Both the position numbers and the translations under genes were made by a program. 64,000 bases of DNA from an uncultured Christensenella sp. (GTDB taxonomy: Bacteria > Bacillota > Clostridia > Christensenellales > CAG-917): NCBI GenBank assembly GCA_910577815.1, contig CAJTNO010000001.1:358754-422753 (forward strand), written 5' to 3'. Numbering within the stretch: the stretch's first letter is position 1; each line of letters begins with the position of its first letter. A model generated the notes under the pieces. It did not search any database, was not told the DNA's origin, and was given only the letters and a program-made list of their open reading frames with translations. Positions 1 through 6,682 of this stretch are shown piece after piece.

Positions 1-2
1 TT

Positions 3-87
3 GTGCGGAATGCAGTAAGAGTTTACAACGACAGAAAAAGTGGATAGCACAACAAGCTTTTACGCGGTAGAAAAGATAAAATCAAGC
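3..87. repeat. Diverged, edge-truncated copy of the 155/197-bp repeat family
   Basis: This stretch matches the repeat unit of the array at 17272-18120, including the run GCAGTAAGAGTTTACAACGA and the later GCGGTAGAA...GATAAAAT segment, with scattered substitutions. It resembles the shorter 155-bp variant. Its last 12 bp (73-84) are the exact reverse complement of 136-147, which overlaps the stop codon of the adjacent DUF2804 gene. More of the repeat may lie before the window edge. Confidence 0.75.
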
Positions 88-88
88 T

Positions 89-124
89 AAAAAAACGCAG
101 ACGGCTATTTATAGCCGTCTGCGT
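89..124 (-). terminator. Rho-independent terminator of the DUF2804 gene
   Basis: A 13-bp stem (arms roughly 95-107 and 112-124) is followed on the minus strand by a run of T (A tract at 89-95 on the plus strand). It lies 21 bp past the DUF2804 stop codon and inside the longer inverted repeat 73-84/136-147. Confidence 0.85.
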
Positions 125-145
125 TAATATTGCGCTGATTTTATC

Positions 146-1237
146 TTACATTCTCGTTGTCTTATCCTCGCCTATGCCGAGCATTCCGTCTACGCTGTAT
201 TTCTTGCCGTTTGTGTCCGTAACGTAGCCGCTTATAGTGCCGAACGGAAGCGCATAATAGCATTCCATAATCAATAGATGTATAGGCATATAAAAGGTTT
301 GGTTCAGCTTGAAGGTTATATCTACAATTCCTTCGCCTTTTTCGTCGGTAATATGCCACTCCTTCGCCTTTTTCTTGCGGTCCTTGTGCTCGAATACTAC
401 GGGAGGCAGGGGGAATAGCTTATCTCCGCACCATATAAAGTTTTCGTTATAATTGAATTGGTCTACCGATTGATTGCGCGTAAGATTAAATCCGAAATAA
501 GTGGAAACGCCGTCAATCTCAACTCTGTCCATAGCGGTAAGCCAGTCGTAATGCGCGCGGTAGGGGTAATAGCCCTTGTGGTCGTCGATTATGCCGACCG
601 AGCGCTCGTTTGTTATATAAACCTTGCCGTTGACCGTTATGTTGCCTGTCGCTTTAAAGAAGTCCTTTTCGCTGTACAGCGGATTTCTGAAGCTGCCGTC
701 CTTGTTTTTTGCAAGAGGCATAACTCCGTTTGCAAGCGGGGATATGCGTTCAAATTTAATGTCTATCGAAAACGTGCCGCTCTTGCCCTTGGAGTAGCCC
801 TTTGCCGCCGCTTTTCCGTTCATAAAATCATTGGTGATGCGGTATTCGCTGTGCTTGGTTTTGCAATAGCAATAGTCGTCTACAAGCTGTGCCGCGACTC
901 TCGCCTTTCTCTTGGGGACGACGTTGCGCCAGCTGTAAATTTTGTCCTCCGCCTTGTCGTACCACACGAATATGGAAAAGCCCATTCCGTTTGTGTTGTA
1001 TACCGCACTTATCAATGCGCCTTCGTCCATATTTACCTCAAAGGCTTCCCATTCAATAAGTCTTGAGGATTTCATAAATCCCGGCATACCTCCGCAGGGC
1101 TTTAAGGCGTCAAGCAGATTAAGATTTTTAAACGGCTCGTCAAATGTGCCGTAATGCACGGCGCCGTTCTCTACAATGCTTGCAGGAGTAGGCGACGGGA
1201 TGCGCTTTTCGGAAATGTAATCCGGATAATCTGTCAT
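146..1237 (-). CDS. DUF2804 domain-containing protein
   Basis: The product is a 363-residue soluble protein with no signal peptide or membrane segment. The C-terminal run GTISGYVTDTNGKKYSVDG, then GIGED, resembles the end of DUF2804 proteins, an uncharacterised family that may act on lipids or glycosides; no activity is assigned here. Length fits the family (about 330-370). The ATG follows a GGGGGA SD on the minus strand. Upstream there is a perfect inverted repeat ATACGC-GTTT-GCGTAT at 1252-1267, a possible operator. The stop codon lies inside a 12-bp arm complementary to the repeat element at 73-84. It is a single-gene unit with its own terminator. Confidence 0.8.
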   Translation of the reverse strand: MTDYPDYISEKRIPSPTPASIVENGAVHYGTFDEPFKNLNLLDALKPCGGMPGFMKSSRLIEWEAFEVNMDEGALISAVYNTNGMGFSIFVWYDKAEDKIYSWRNVVPKRKARVAAQLVDDYCYCKTKHSEYRITNDFMNGKAAAKGYSKGKSGTFSIDIKFERISPLANGVMPLAKNKDGSFRNPLYSEKDFFKATGNITVNGKVYITNERSVGIIDDHKGYYPYRAHYDWLTAMDRVEIDGVSTYFGFNLTRNQSVDQFNYNENFIWCGDKLFPLPPVVFEHKDRKKKAKEWHITDEKGEGIVDITFKLNQTFYMPIHLLIMECYYALPFGTISGYVTDTNGKKYSVDGMLGIGEDKTTRM

Positions 1238-1251
1238 ATCTTTCCCCCAAC

Positions 1252-1267
1252 ATACGCGTTTGCGTAT
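1252..1267. promoter_or_regulatory. Perfect inverted repeat upstream of the DUF2804 gene
   Basis: ATACGC-GTTT-GCGTAT lies 15 bp before the start codon, in the expected 5' leader. It could be an operator or an mRNA hairpin. No neighbouring regulator points to one or the other. Confidence 0.4.
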
Positions 1268-1469
1268 TTATCTAATGTATTATATACATCTTAACATATA
1301 TATTCTGCCATTGCAATACGGTTTCTTTACAAATGTATAAAATCAATAAAATGCGTAAGCTCGATTAACAGGCTTACACAGTTGCGCTTTGTAGCCTTTG
1401 TATATTTGCGATTACGGCTAACTGTGCGCCAAAGTGAAAATCTATACAAAAAGTGCTTTAATATTTCGG

Positions 1470-1518
1470 TATAATAAAACGCTTTAATGATAATAATTAC
1501 CTCATTATTGATAAGGAG
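1470..1518 (+). promoter_or_regulatory. -10 box and SD of the ferritin-like gene
   Basis: A consensus TATAAT lies at 1470-1475 and an AAGGAG SD at 1513-1518, 8 bp before the ATG at 1527. No convincing -35 hexamer is visible at 16-18 bp. The rest of the 1238-1526 gap is AT-rich and shows nothing else clear apart from the inverted repeat at 1252. Confidence 0.45.
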
Positions 1519-1526
1519 CATTTATT

Positions 1527-2783
1527 ATGTCATTTAATCCCTTTAACGAAGCACCCGAAAAATCGGATAAGCTTTTTTATGACTGGAAAAGCATTTATCC
1601 CGAGAGCTATTCCAAAAACGACACCGACGCGTTTACAAAAACGCGCATAATCCTTATGAACGGAACGGAGTACGAGGCGGTTTGGTTCTCGCATCAGTTC
1701 TTCCGTCACTGCAAGGATAACGACCTGCGCAGACAGCTCGAGTTTGTAAGAAAGAACGAACAGCAGCAGCAAAAAAGAATTGCCTGCCTCAAGCCGAAGG
1801 ATGAAACGGTGCTAGAAACCACTATCGGCTACGAGCAGCTTGCAGTTGAGCTTACCGCTATACTTGCTCAGCGCGAGCCGGATATGAACGTAAAAGCCGC
1901 GCTTGATTTTGCGTTGCTCGAGGACTTCGACCATCTGTACAGATATGCGGATTTGCTGGATATGGAACACGGCATTCACGCAGACAGGCTTGTAAACGGA
2001 TACACCGAGATTACTCCCGCAAGACCTACCATCGCGCATCACCGCCATCCGTTTGACGACGTGCGCAAGCCCACTAATTTCAAAAAAGCCGCGCCCATAA
2101 CAAAGCTTGACGTTGCTATTATTACTGCGGCGGAGCAGCAGACGATGAACTATTATATGAATCAGTGCGCCTTCTACGAAACCGATTTGGGACGTCGGCT
2201 GTATCAGGAAATCGCTATGGTCGAGGAGCAGCACGTAACGCAATACGGCTCGCTTATGGACGTAAACGAGGGATGGCTGGAATGCTGGCTAAATCACGAG
2301 TATACCGAATGCTATCTCTATTACTCCTGCTGGAAGGACGAGAAGGATAAAAATATCAAGAAGGTATGGGAGCAGTGCTTAAGACAGGAGATTACGCATC
2401 TTCACATTGCCGCCGAGGCTCTCAAGAAATACGGCAAGAAGGAGTGGCAGGAGGTCATCCCCGACGGAAACTTCCCGGAGCTTCTTTGCTTCAAGCCGCA
2501 GGAGCAGTATATCCGCAGAATTATTGCGGAAACAGTTGAAAACACGGGCTTGCGCGAGGGTTATATCAATGTAAACGGTTTGCCAAGCGACGCGGATTTC
2601 TTCAATTATCAGCGCATTGTAAATTACAATGAAAAAATGGTGCCGAGTCACGCGGTCATACGCGCGCATATCGACAACAGCGGAGAGGACTATCGCGCGG
2701 AGCATCAGCCCAATCCTATTGAGAGCCTGCGTTGCAGGACGGAGGATAATACTTCTCTCGGCAGATGCAAGAGTGTAAAATAA
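1527..2783 (+). CDS. Ferritin-like di-iron helical-bundle protein (unassigned function)
   Basis: The product is a 418-residue protein, probably cytoplasmic, with no signal peptide. The central part reads like a ferritin-like four-helix bundle. E132/H136 sit in a first helix (EDFDHLYRYADLL), E233-x-x-H236 in a second, E258 and E261 in a third (NHEYTECYLYYSCW), and E288-x-x-H291 in a fourth (RQEITHLHIAAEAL). The paired E and ExxH motifs are the usual di-iron ligands of rubrerythrin-, ferritin- and manganese-catalase-like folds. I recognise the fold pattern but not the family, so oxidase, peroxidase or rubrerythrin-type roles are all possible. It is a single gene with SD AAGGAG 8 bp before the ATG and a shared terminator downstream. 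The N-terminal 120 residues and C-terminal 100 residues match nothing I know. Confidence 0.6.
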   Translation: MSFNPFNEAPEKSDKLFYDWKSIYPESYSKNDTDAFTKTRIILMNGTEYEAVWFSHQFFRHCKDNDLRRQLEFVRKNEQQQQKRIACLKPKDETVLETTIGYEQLAVELTAILAQREPDMNVKAALDFALLEDFDHLYRYADLLDMEHGIHADRLVNGYTEITPARPTIAHHRHPFDDVRKPTNFKKAAPITKLDVAIITAAEQQTMNYYMNQCAFYETDLGRRLYQEIAMVEEQHVTQYGSLMDVNEGWLECWLNHEYTECYLYYSCWKDEKDKNIKKVWEQCLRQEITHLHIAAEALKKYGKKEWQEVIPDGNFPELLCFKPQEQYIRRIIAETVENTGLREGYINVNGLPSDADFFNYQRIVNYNEKMVPSHAVIRAHIDNSGEDYRAEHQPNPIESLRCRTEDNTSLGRCKSVK

Positions 2784-2824
2784 AGCTGATTTAACTACGT
2801 TTTATATCTATTAGCATTATAAAT

Positions 2825-2851
2825 AAATCCCGCAATAATCTTGCGGGATTT
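2825..2851. terminator. Bidirectional terminator
   Basis: AAATCCCGCAA-TAATC-TTGCGGGATTT forms an 11-bp stem with A and T flanks. It lies between the convergent ferritin-like gene (ends 2783, plus) and the O-antigen-ligase-like gene (ends 2873, minus) and can serve both. Confidence 0.85.
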
Positions 2852-2872
2852 GTTTATATAAGTCATAATTCT

Positions 2873-4282
2873 TTAATTGTTACGCGAATACGTCAGGTTC
2901 ATATAGTCCTTGGCTTTGCAGGGCGACTGAAGCTCCAAAAGCAGGGCGGTTACTATTATCAGCATCATATTCGGATAGGGGATAAACGTGCCCGCGTCAA
3001 TCATACAGTAGCCCTCAAAGCCTATCCATATTGCAAGAATAAACAGATTAAAGGTGTTTTTTATGTTTTTAAACAACAGCTTTGCGCGCACGGCGTAATA
3101 CCAGATGTATGCGGCAAGTCCCACAAATCCGAGACTTCCGATAACCTGAAACAGCGTGGAGTGGAACCAGTACATATTCATTACCGTTATGTCGAAGTTA
3201 TTCCCTTGATAGCCGAGTCCCGCGCCAAGGAAGGGGAAGCGTTTAAAGCACTCCCACGCCTCTATATAAAGCTCAGTTCTGCCCGAGGTTCCCATTCCGC
3301 GCTCGAGCAAAGAGCCTATTATTGCGTTTATTTTGTCCATAAATATCAGATACAGCACGAGTACTAAGCCCAATATTATTCCTATCGAAATAAGCTGTTG
3401 CTTTCTGTTTTTGGACTTTACCACCGATAACACCAACGCAATTACTCCGCTTATTGCTCCGAAGATTATGCCGCCTCTGCTGAAGGAGAACAGTATGCAC
3501 AGATATTGCACCAATCCGACCAACAGATATATCCAGCCGTGCCGCTGTACTGCGGAAAGATAAAGCGTAAGTCCTGCGGTCAGTATAAGGTAGGTGGATA
3601 TGTTGTTTCTGTTGCCCCAACCTACGTCCCAATACGTGGTGTGCCACTGCGAGAGCGGTACTCCCGAGCGTATTATAGTAATTAGTAGCTCAAGCGAGAT
3701 AATAATGCCGAGATACATCATCACGCGGGAGAAATACGCAGGAATGTCGCGGCTTCCGTCGCGCTTTAGAAAATGATTGTATAAAACGTATATCGCAAGC
3801 ACTCCGAAGCCGAGAATTAAAGCCGTCGGCAGTGCGCGGGAATAGTCCGCGCCCGATATTACGCCAGCTCCGCCAAGCAACAGCACGAGCGCCACCGCAA
3901 GCTGAGGGTAGAACATCTTGCCCGTATGAAAGCGGTGTCTGCAATTTTTTACTACAAATACTATAGCGCAGGGCGCAAGCAAAAGCATTACGGGCCATAC
4001 AACCAGAAGCTCCTCGATTTTGCTCGTATATATAACAAGCATTGCGCCGAATATGTTTATCGTAAGCGGCAGTATATCGTCCGCCGTCAAAAGCGCGAGG
4101 CAGGCGATAACCGCCAGCACGCTTATGCCGAAGGGCGCGCATTTGGTCGCCCATCCGATGACCGTTATTAAAGATACAAGCAGAAGATAGAAATCCGTAT
4201 AAATGAATTTCTTTATAAACTGCTCGCATTTAGAATATCCGTTTTTAAGCTTTTGCAGATTTGCAGCGATTGTGGGTTTCAT
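2873..4282 (-). CDS. O-antigen ligase / Wzy-like polytopic membrane protein
   Basis: The product is a 469-residue protein with about 10-12 hydrophobic helices. The second half carries the O-antigen-ligase-family pattern: a GWGNRNNIS loop, an SRGG motif, TSGRTELYIEAWECFKRFP, then GAGLGY and a YWFHSTLFQ loop near the large extracytoplasmic loop. Members polymerise or ligate lipid-linked glycans at the outer face of the membrane. In a Gram-positive the substrate would be a cell-wall, capsule or teichoic-type glycan, which the sequence does not settle. It is clearly paralogous to the gene at 19974-21515, sharing most of these motifs. It is monocistronic, with a minus-strand promoter TTGCTA-17-TATGAT (4312-4340) and SD AAAGGA. 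Confidence 0.75.
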   Translation of the reverse strand: MKPTIAANLQKLKNGYSKCEQFIKKFIYTDFYLLLVSLITVIGWATKCAPFGISVLAVIACLALLTADDILPLTINIFGAMLVIYTSKIEELLVVWPVMLLLAPCAIVFVVKNCRHRFHTGKMFYPQLAVALVLLLGGAGVISGADYSRALPTALILGFGVLAIYVLYNHFLKRDGSRDIPAYFSRVMMYLGIIISLELLITIIRSGVPLSQWHTTYWDVGWGNRNNISTYLILTAGLTLYLSAVQRHGWIYLLVGLVQYLCILFSFSRGGIIFGAISGVIALVLSVVKSKNRKQQLISIGIILGLVLVLYLIFMDKINAIIGSLLERGMGTSGRTELYIEAWECFKRFPFLGAGLGYQGNNFDITVMNMYWFHSTLFQVIGSLGFVGLAAYIWYYAVRAKLLFKNIKNTFNLFILAIWIGFEGYCMIDAGTFIPYPNMMLIIVTALLLELQSPCKAKDYMNLTYSRNN

Positions 4283-4311
4283 TGCCGTCCTTTATTATTG
4301 ATATTTTAATT

Positions 4312-4340
4312 ATCATAGCATACAAAACTAAATGTAGCAA
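4312..4340 (-). promoter_or_regulatory. Sigma-A promoter of the O-antigen-ligase-like gene
   Basis: On the minus strand the -35 is TTGCTA (4340-4335), the spacer is 17 bp, and the -10 is TATGAT (4317-4312), with a TGC extended -10. Confidence 0.7.
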
Positions 4341-4448
4341 CGGCAGATTTTTAAATTATTTGTATTATTAAATAAAACTCAAGATATGGTGTGCTATGAT
4401 ATGTAAAGACACAAAAATGCACTAATTTCAAATATTTAAACAATCCGC

Positions 4449-4477
4449 TTGACATTTTTTTTTGTTTATCATATTAT
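4449..4477 (+). promoter_or_regulatory. Sigma-A promoter of the tRNA cluster
   Basis: A perfect -35 TTGACA (4449-4454), a 17-bp spacer and -10 TATTAT (4472-4477) lie 18 bp before the first tRNA. A TATAAT overlaps 2 bp further on. Confidence 0.8.
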
Positions 4478-4494
4478 AATCAAGCATTCAATAT

Positions 4495-4548
<54 letters not shown>

Positions 4549-4570
<22 letters not shown>

Positions 4571-4628
4571 TTCGAGGGTGCGGCTTGAAGCAACGCAGGT
4601 TCGACATCAAGTCCTTCCCCCGCAACCA
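4549..4628 (+). repeat. Direct duplication of the tRNA-fMet 3' end
   Basis: The 22 nt from the T-loop to the CCA end (4549-4570) recur identically at 4607-4628, offset by 58 bp, with no tRNA body before the second copy. A shorter CCGCAACCA recurs at 4655-4663. This layout is typical of a scar left by an integrase using a tRNA 3' end, but no integrase is present in the window. Confidence 0.8.
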
Positions 4629-4664
4629 TACGGATAGATAGATTTTTCTTTCTACCGCAACCAC

Positions 4665-4695
4665 AATAAGGCTTTGCCGAGGGCAGAGCCTTATT
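4665..4695. repeat. 14-bp inverted repeat in the tRNA cluster
   Basis: AATAAGGCTTTGCC (4665-4678) and GGCAGAGCCTTATT (4682-4695) form a stem with one internal mismatch and a GAG loop. No T-run follows, so it is more likely a processing hairpin or a remnant terminator than an active one. Confidence 0.6.
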
Positions 4696-4777
4696 AGAAG
4701 AAAATCCGAACAGACCTCTTTGAAAATCTGATATGGTTCGGATTGAAACTGCAAATCGGATATCCGAATTGCAATAT

Positions 4778-4854
4778 GGCGGCGTAGCTTAGTTGGTTAT
4801 AGCGGCCGGTTCATACCCGGCAGGTCATTGGTTCGAATCCGATCGCCGCTACCA
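4778..4854 (+). tRNA. tRNA-Met (CAT), elongator
   Basis: A 77-nt cloverleaf with acceptor GGCGGCG/CGCCGCT (G1-T72 wobble), anticodon loop TTCATAC and encoded ACCA. The body closely follows the Bacillus elongator tRNA-Met pattern, which argues against a tRNA-Ile2 (CAT) reading. Confidence 0.9.
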
Positions 4855-4859
4855 AATTC

Positions 4860-4935
4860 GGCCCTATGGTCAAGTGGTCTAAGACATCGCCCTTTCACGG
4901 CGGTAACCCGAGTTCGAACCTCGGTAGGGTCACCA
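4860..4935 (+). tRNA. tRNA-Glu (TTC)
   Basis: A 76-nt cloverleaf with acceptor GGCCCTA/TAGGGTC, anticodon TTC in CTTTCAC, T-loop TTCGAAC and encoded CCA. It starts 6 bp after the elongator tRNA-Met. Confidence 0.92.
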
Positions 4936-4965
4936 CAAGGATAACTTAATCGGTTATCCGAAAAC

Positions 4966-5042
4966 GGAAGCTTAGCTCAGTTGGTTAGAGCACCTGCCTT
5001 ACAAGCAGGGGGTCACAGGTTCGAGTCCTGTAGCTTCCACCA
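4966..5042 (+). tRNA. tRNA-Val (TAC)
   Basis: A 77-nt cloverleaf with a perfect acceptor GGAAGCT/AGCTTCC, anticodon loop CTTACAA, T-loop TTCGAGT and encoded CCA. It is the last gene of the tRNA cluster. Confidence 0.92.
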
Positions 5043-5045
5043 CTC

Positions 5046-5201
5046 GAAAATGCACGTTGACATAACGTGCTTTTCTCTTTGAAAAGCACGAGTATGCCGC
5101 GTGCATTTTCTCGTTACTTCGCGCAAATGAATATATGCTATCAATACAGTGTATCGTTGTAAACAACAAGAAGTGTTCCGCATATTCATTTGCTTGATAG
5201 C
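5046..5201. repeat. Nested inverted repeats after the tRNA cluster
   Basis: An outer pair GAAAATGCACG (5046-5056) / CGTGCATTTTC (5100-5110) encloses a perfect 10-bp hairpin CGTGCTTTTC/GAAAAGCACG (5066-5075/5081-5090). A second pair GCAAATGAATAT (5123-5134) / ATATTCATTTGC (5182-5193) follows directly, and GCTATCAA (5137-5144) is complementary to TTGATAGC (5194-5201). The 5043-5353 gap holds no gene I can support; this may be a tRNA transcript terminator region or a small palindromic element. Confidence 0.65.
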
Positions 5202-5317
5202 GCACTGCGTGCGTTAAATCTTTCAGTGTATTCGTGCTAATAATACAAATAATCAGTTGATATGATGATTGTATGTTTCAAATTCGCTGTTTATGGGCAA
5301 GACTTCATCATATTTGT

Positions 5318-5344
5318 ATGCTATATTAGTAGTGCCTAAAGGAG
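5318..5344 (+). promoter_or_regulatory. Extended -10 promoter and SD of the XRE gene
   Basis: TGCTATATT (TATATT at 5322-5327) is an extended -10 identical to that of the rpsJ operon. The -35 is weak. GGAG at 5341-5344 is the SD for the ATG at 5354. Confidence 0.5.
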
Positions 5345-5353
5345 ATATTTATT

Positions 5354-5818
5354 ATGGATATGCAAAAAATCGGTGCTTTTTTATCTGAATTGAGGAAAGA
5401 AAAAAATCTTACGCAAAATGAATTGGGCGAAAAAATCGGTGTAACGAATAAAACCGTTTCACGTTGGGAAAACGGAAATTATTTACCGCCTGTTGAAATG
5501 CTGCAAATTTTAAGCAAATTTTATGATGTGAGCATAAATGAAATATTAAACGGGGAACGTATAAACGATGGCGATTATAAAAACGTTTCGGAGGAAAACG
5601 TAAAATACGCATTAAACAGAAGTAACGCCATAATACGCAAGCACAAAAAAATTATGAATTGGATTATTGCCATTGTAGTGGCTTTATTATATATTATAAT
5701 TAGTTTAATAACACAAAAATGGCAATACACTTGGATTATTTGGGTTGTGTATTGCGCATATCGCACAGTCGAAAGTATTGTCAATCACCTTTTGTATATT
5801 CGCGTTAAGTCTAAATAG
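5354..5818 (+). CDS. XRE-family HTH regulator with C-terminal membrane helices
   Basis: The product has 154 residues. Residues 7-61 form a classic XRE/HTH_3 domain (LRKEKNLTQNELGEKIGVTN, then TVSRWENG). The C-terminal half is hydrophobic, with two likely membrane helices (about 98-117 and 122-146), so the regulator is probably membrane-tethered. This architecture is common in Clostridia and Bacilli, where such proteins often control neighbouring transporter or antimicrobial genes, but no such partner lies next to it here. It is transcribed alone from an extended -10 promoter with SD AAAGGAG. A hairpin CCGTCC-GGAA-GGGCGG follows the stop codon. Confidence 0.85.
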   Translation: MDMQKIGAFLSELRKEKNLTQNELGEKIGVTNKTVSRWENGNYLPPVEMLQILSKFYDVSINEILNGERINDGDYKNVSEENVKYALNRSNAIIRKHKKIMNWIIAIVVALLYIIISLITQKWQYTWIIWVVYCAYRTVESIVNHLLYIRVKSK

Positions 5819-5855
5819 AAATTCGTTTTAGGTTTTTATTTCTCTACCTAATAAT

Positions 5856-5875
5856 CCGTCCGGAAGGGCGGTTTA
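5856..5875 (+). terminator. Probable terminator of the XRE gene
   Basis: CCGTCC-GGAA-GGGCGG is a 6-bp stem with one G-T pair, followed by a short TTTATT. It is weaker than the next terminator at 5924. Confidence 0.5.
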
Positions 5876-5923
5876 TTGCTGTCAGAATGGGTTTGAATGC
5901 GCTAATAACGATTATATTAAATT

Positions 5924-5954
5924 AAAATCCACCGAATATGCTCGGTGGATTTTT
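5924..5954. terminator. Bidirectional terminator
   Basis: AAAATCCACCGA (5924-5935) and TCGGTGGATTTT (5942-5953) form a perfect 12-bp stem with A and T flanks, 22 bp from the end of the minus-strand lemA-like gene. Confidence 0.85.
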
Positions 5955-5975
5955 CATACTTAAGATAGTTGCTGA

Positions 5976-6647
5976 TTAAAAGAAATCTCCGCGTGCCTGC
6001 TCGCGCGTAGCGCTGTCGATGCTGAAGGGAATTCTGGTTGTGTAGCCTTCCTTAGCGGCGACAATCTGCTTGGTGGGCCAGGAGAAAATGGCAGAGTTCC
6101 AAGCGTTTACGGTATCGTTGTAAACCTCGCGGGCGGCGGTTATCTCGCGCTGCAAATAGGAGTTCTGCTGCATTGCGTCGGCAAGCTCTCTGTGAGCCTT
6201 GAGGTCGGGATAATTTTCAACAACGCGGTTGATTGCAATGCCAATCTCGTCGATTTGAGTTGCATACTCGTTTCTTGCCGTGTCTGCGTTCGGGTTCATA
6301 CCGCTGCGGTAAGCCGCAATCTTTTCGAAGGTGTCCTTGTCGAGGTCGATTGCCTTGTCCACAAGCTTGGCGCAGTTTTTCAGTATCTGGACGCGCTGCT
6401 CGAGATAGTTGTCAATCTGCGATGCGTCGTGCTGTATCTTTTGCTGTAGCTTCTGCAGTTGACTCTTTGCCTTTACTTTTATGATGTTCCAAATTACTCC
6501 GCCGATTACGGGAGGTAATACCCACCATACTATATCAAAAAATTTGGTTCCGCCCTTGATTGTTACGGGCAGCTGTTTTGCGATGACTCTTACGTCCTTG
6601 CCTTCCTCGAGGGTAACGGCATTCATTTCGTCGAGTTCGTTAGCCAT
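5976..6647 (-). CDS. LemA family protein
   Basis: The product is 223 residues with one membrane helix near residues 38-56 (DIVWWVLPPVIGGVIWNII), then a long alpha-helical region. The LemA signature is clear in the C-terminal half: NRVVENYPDLKAHRELADAM, then a REITAAREVYNDTVNAWNS stretch and FSWPTKQIVAAKEGY. LemA proteins are anchored helical bundles of unknown biochemical role. The protein is longer at the N-terminus than the classic 180-200 residue form. The gene starts 35 bp after the 607-residue membrane protein upstream, so the two are probably co-transcribed and may act together. SD GGAGG precedes the ATG. Confidence 0.88.
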   Translation of the reverse strand: MANELDEMNAVTLEEGKDVRVIAKQLPVTIKGGTKFFDIVWWVLPPVIGGVIWNIIKVKAKSQLQKLQQKIQHDASQIDNYLEQRVQILKNCAKLVDKAIDLDKDTFEKIAAYRSGMNPNADTARNEYATQIDEIGIAINRVVENYPDLKAHRELADAMQQNSYLQREITAAREVYNDTVNAWNSAIFSWPTKQIVAAKEGYTTRIPFSIDSATREQARGDFF

Positions 6648-6682
6648 AAATGTACCTCCAAAAGAGAAATCTTATATTTGTA

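Noticed and set aside
458..1066. 202-residue plus-strand frame opposite the DUF2804 gene
   Set aside because: It is a reading-frame shadow of a well-supported gene with no own start signals.
4999..5205. Minus-strand 68-residue frame over tRNA-Val ending ATGLEPVTPCL
   Set aside because: It is also antisense to a tRNA (GLEPVTP artefact) and runs through the nested inverted repeats.
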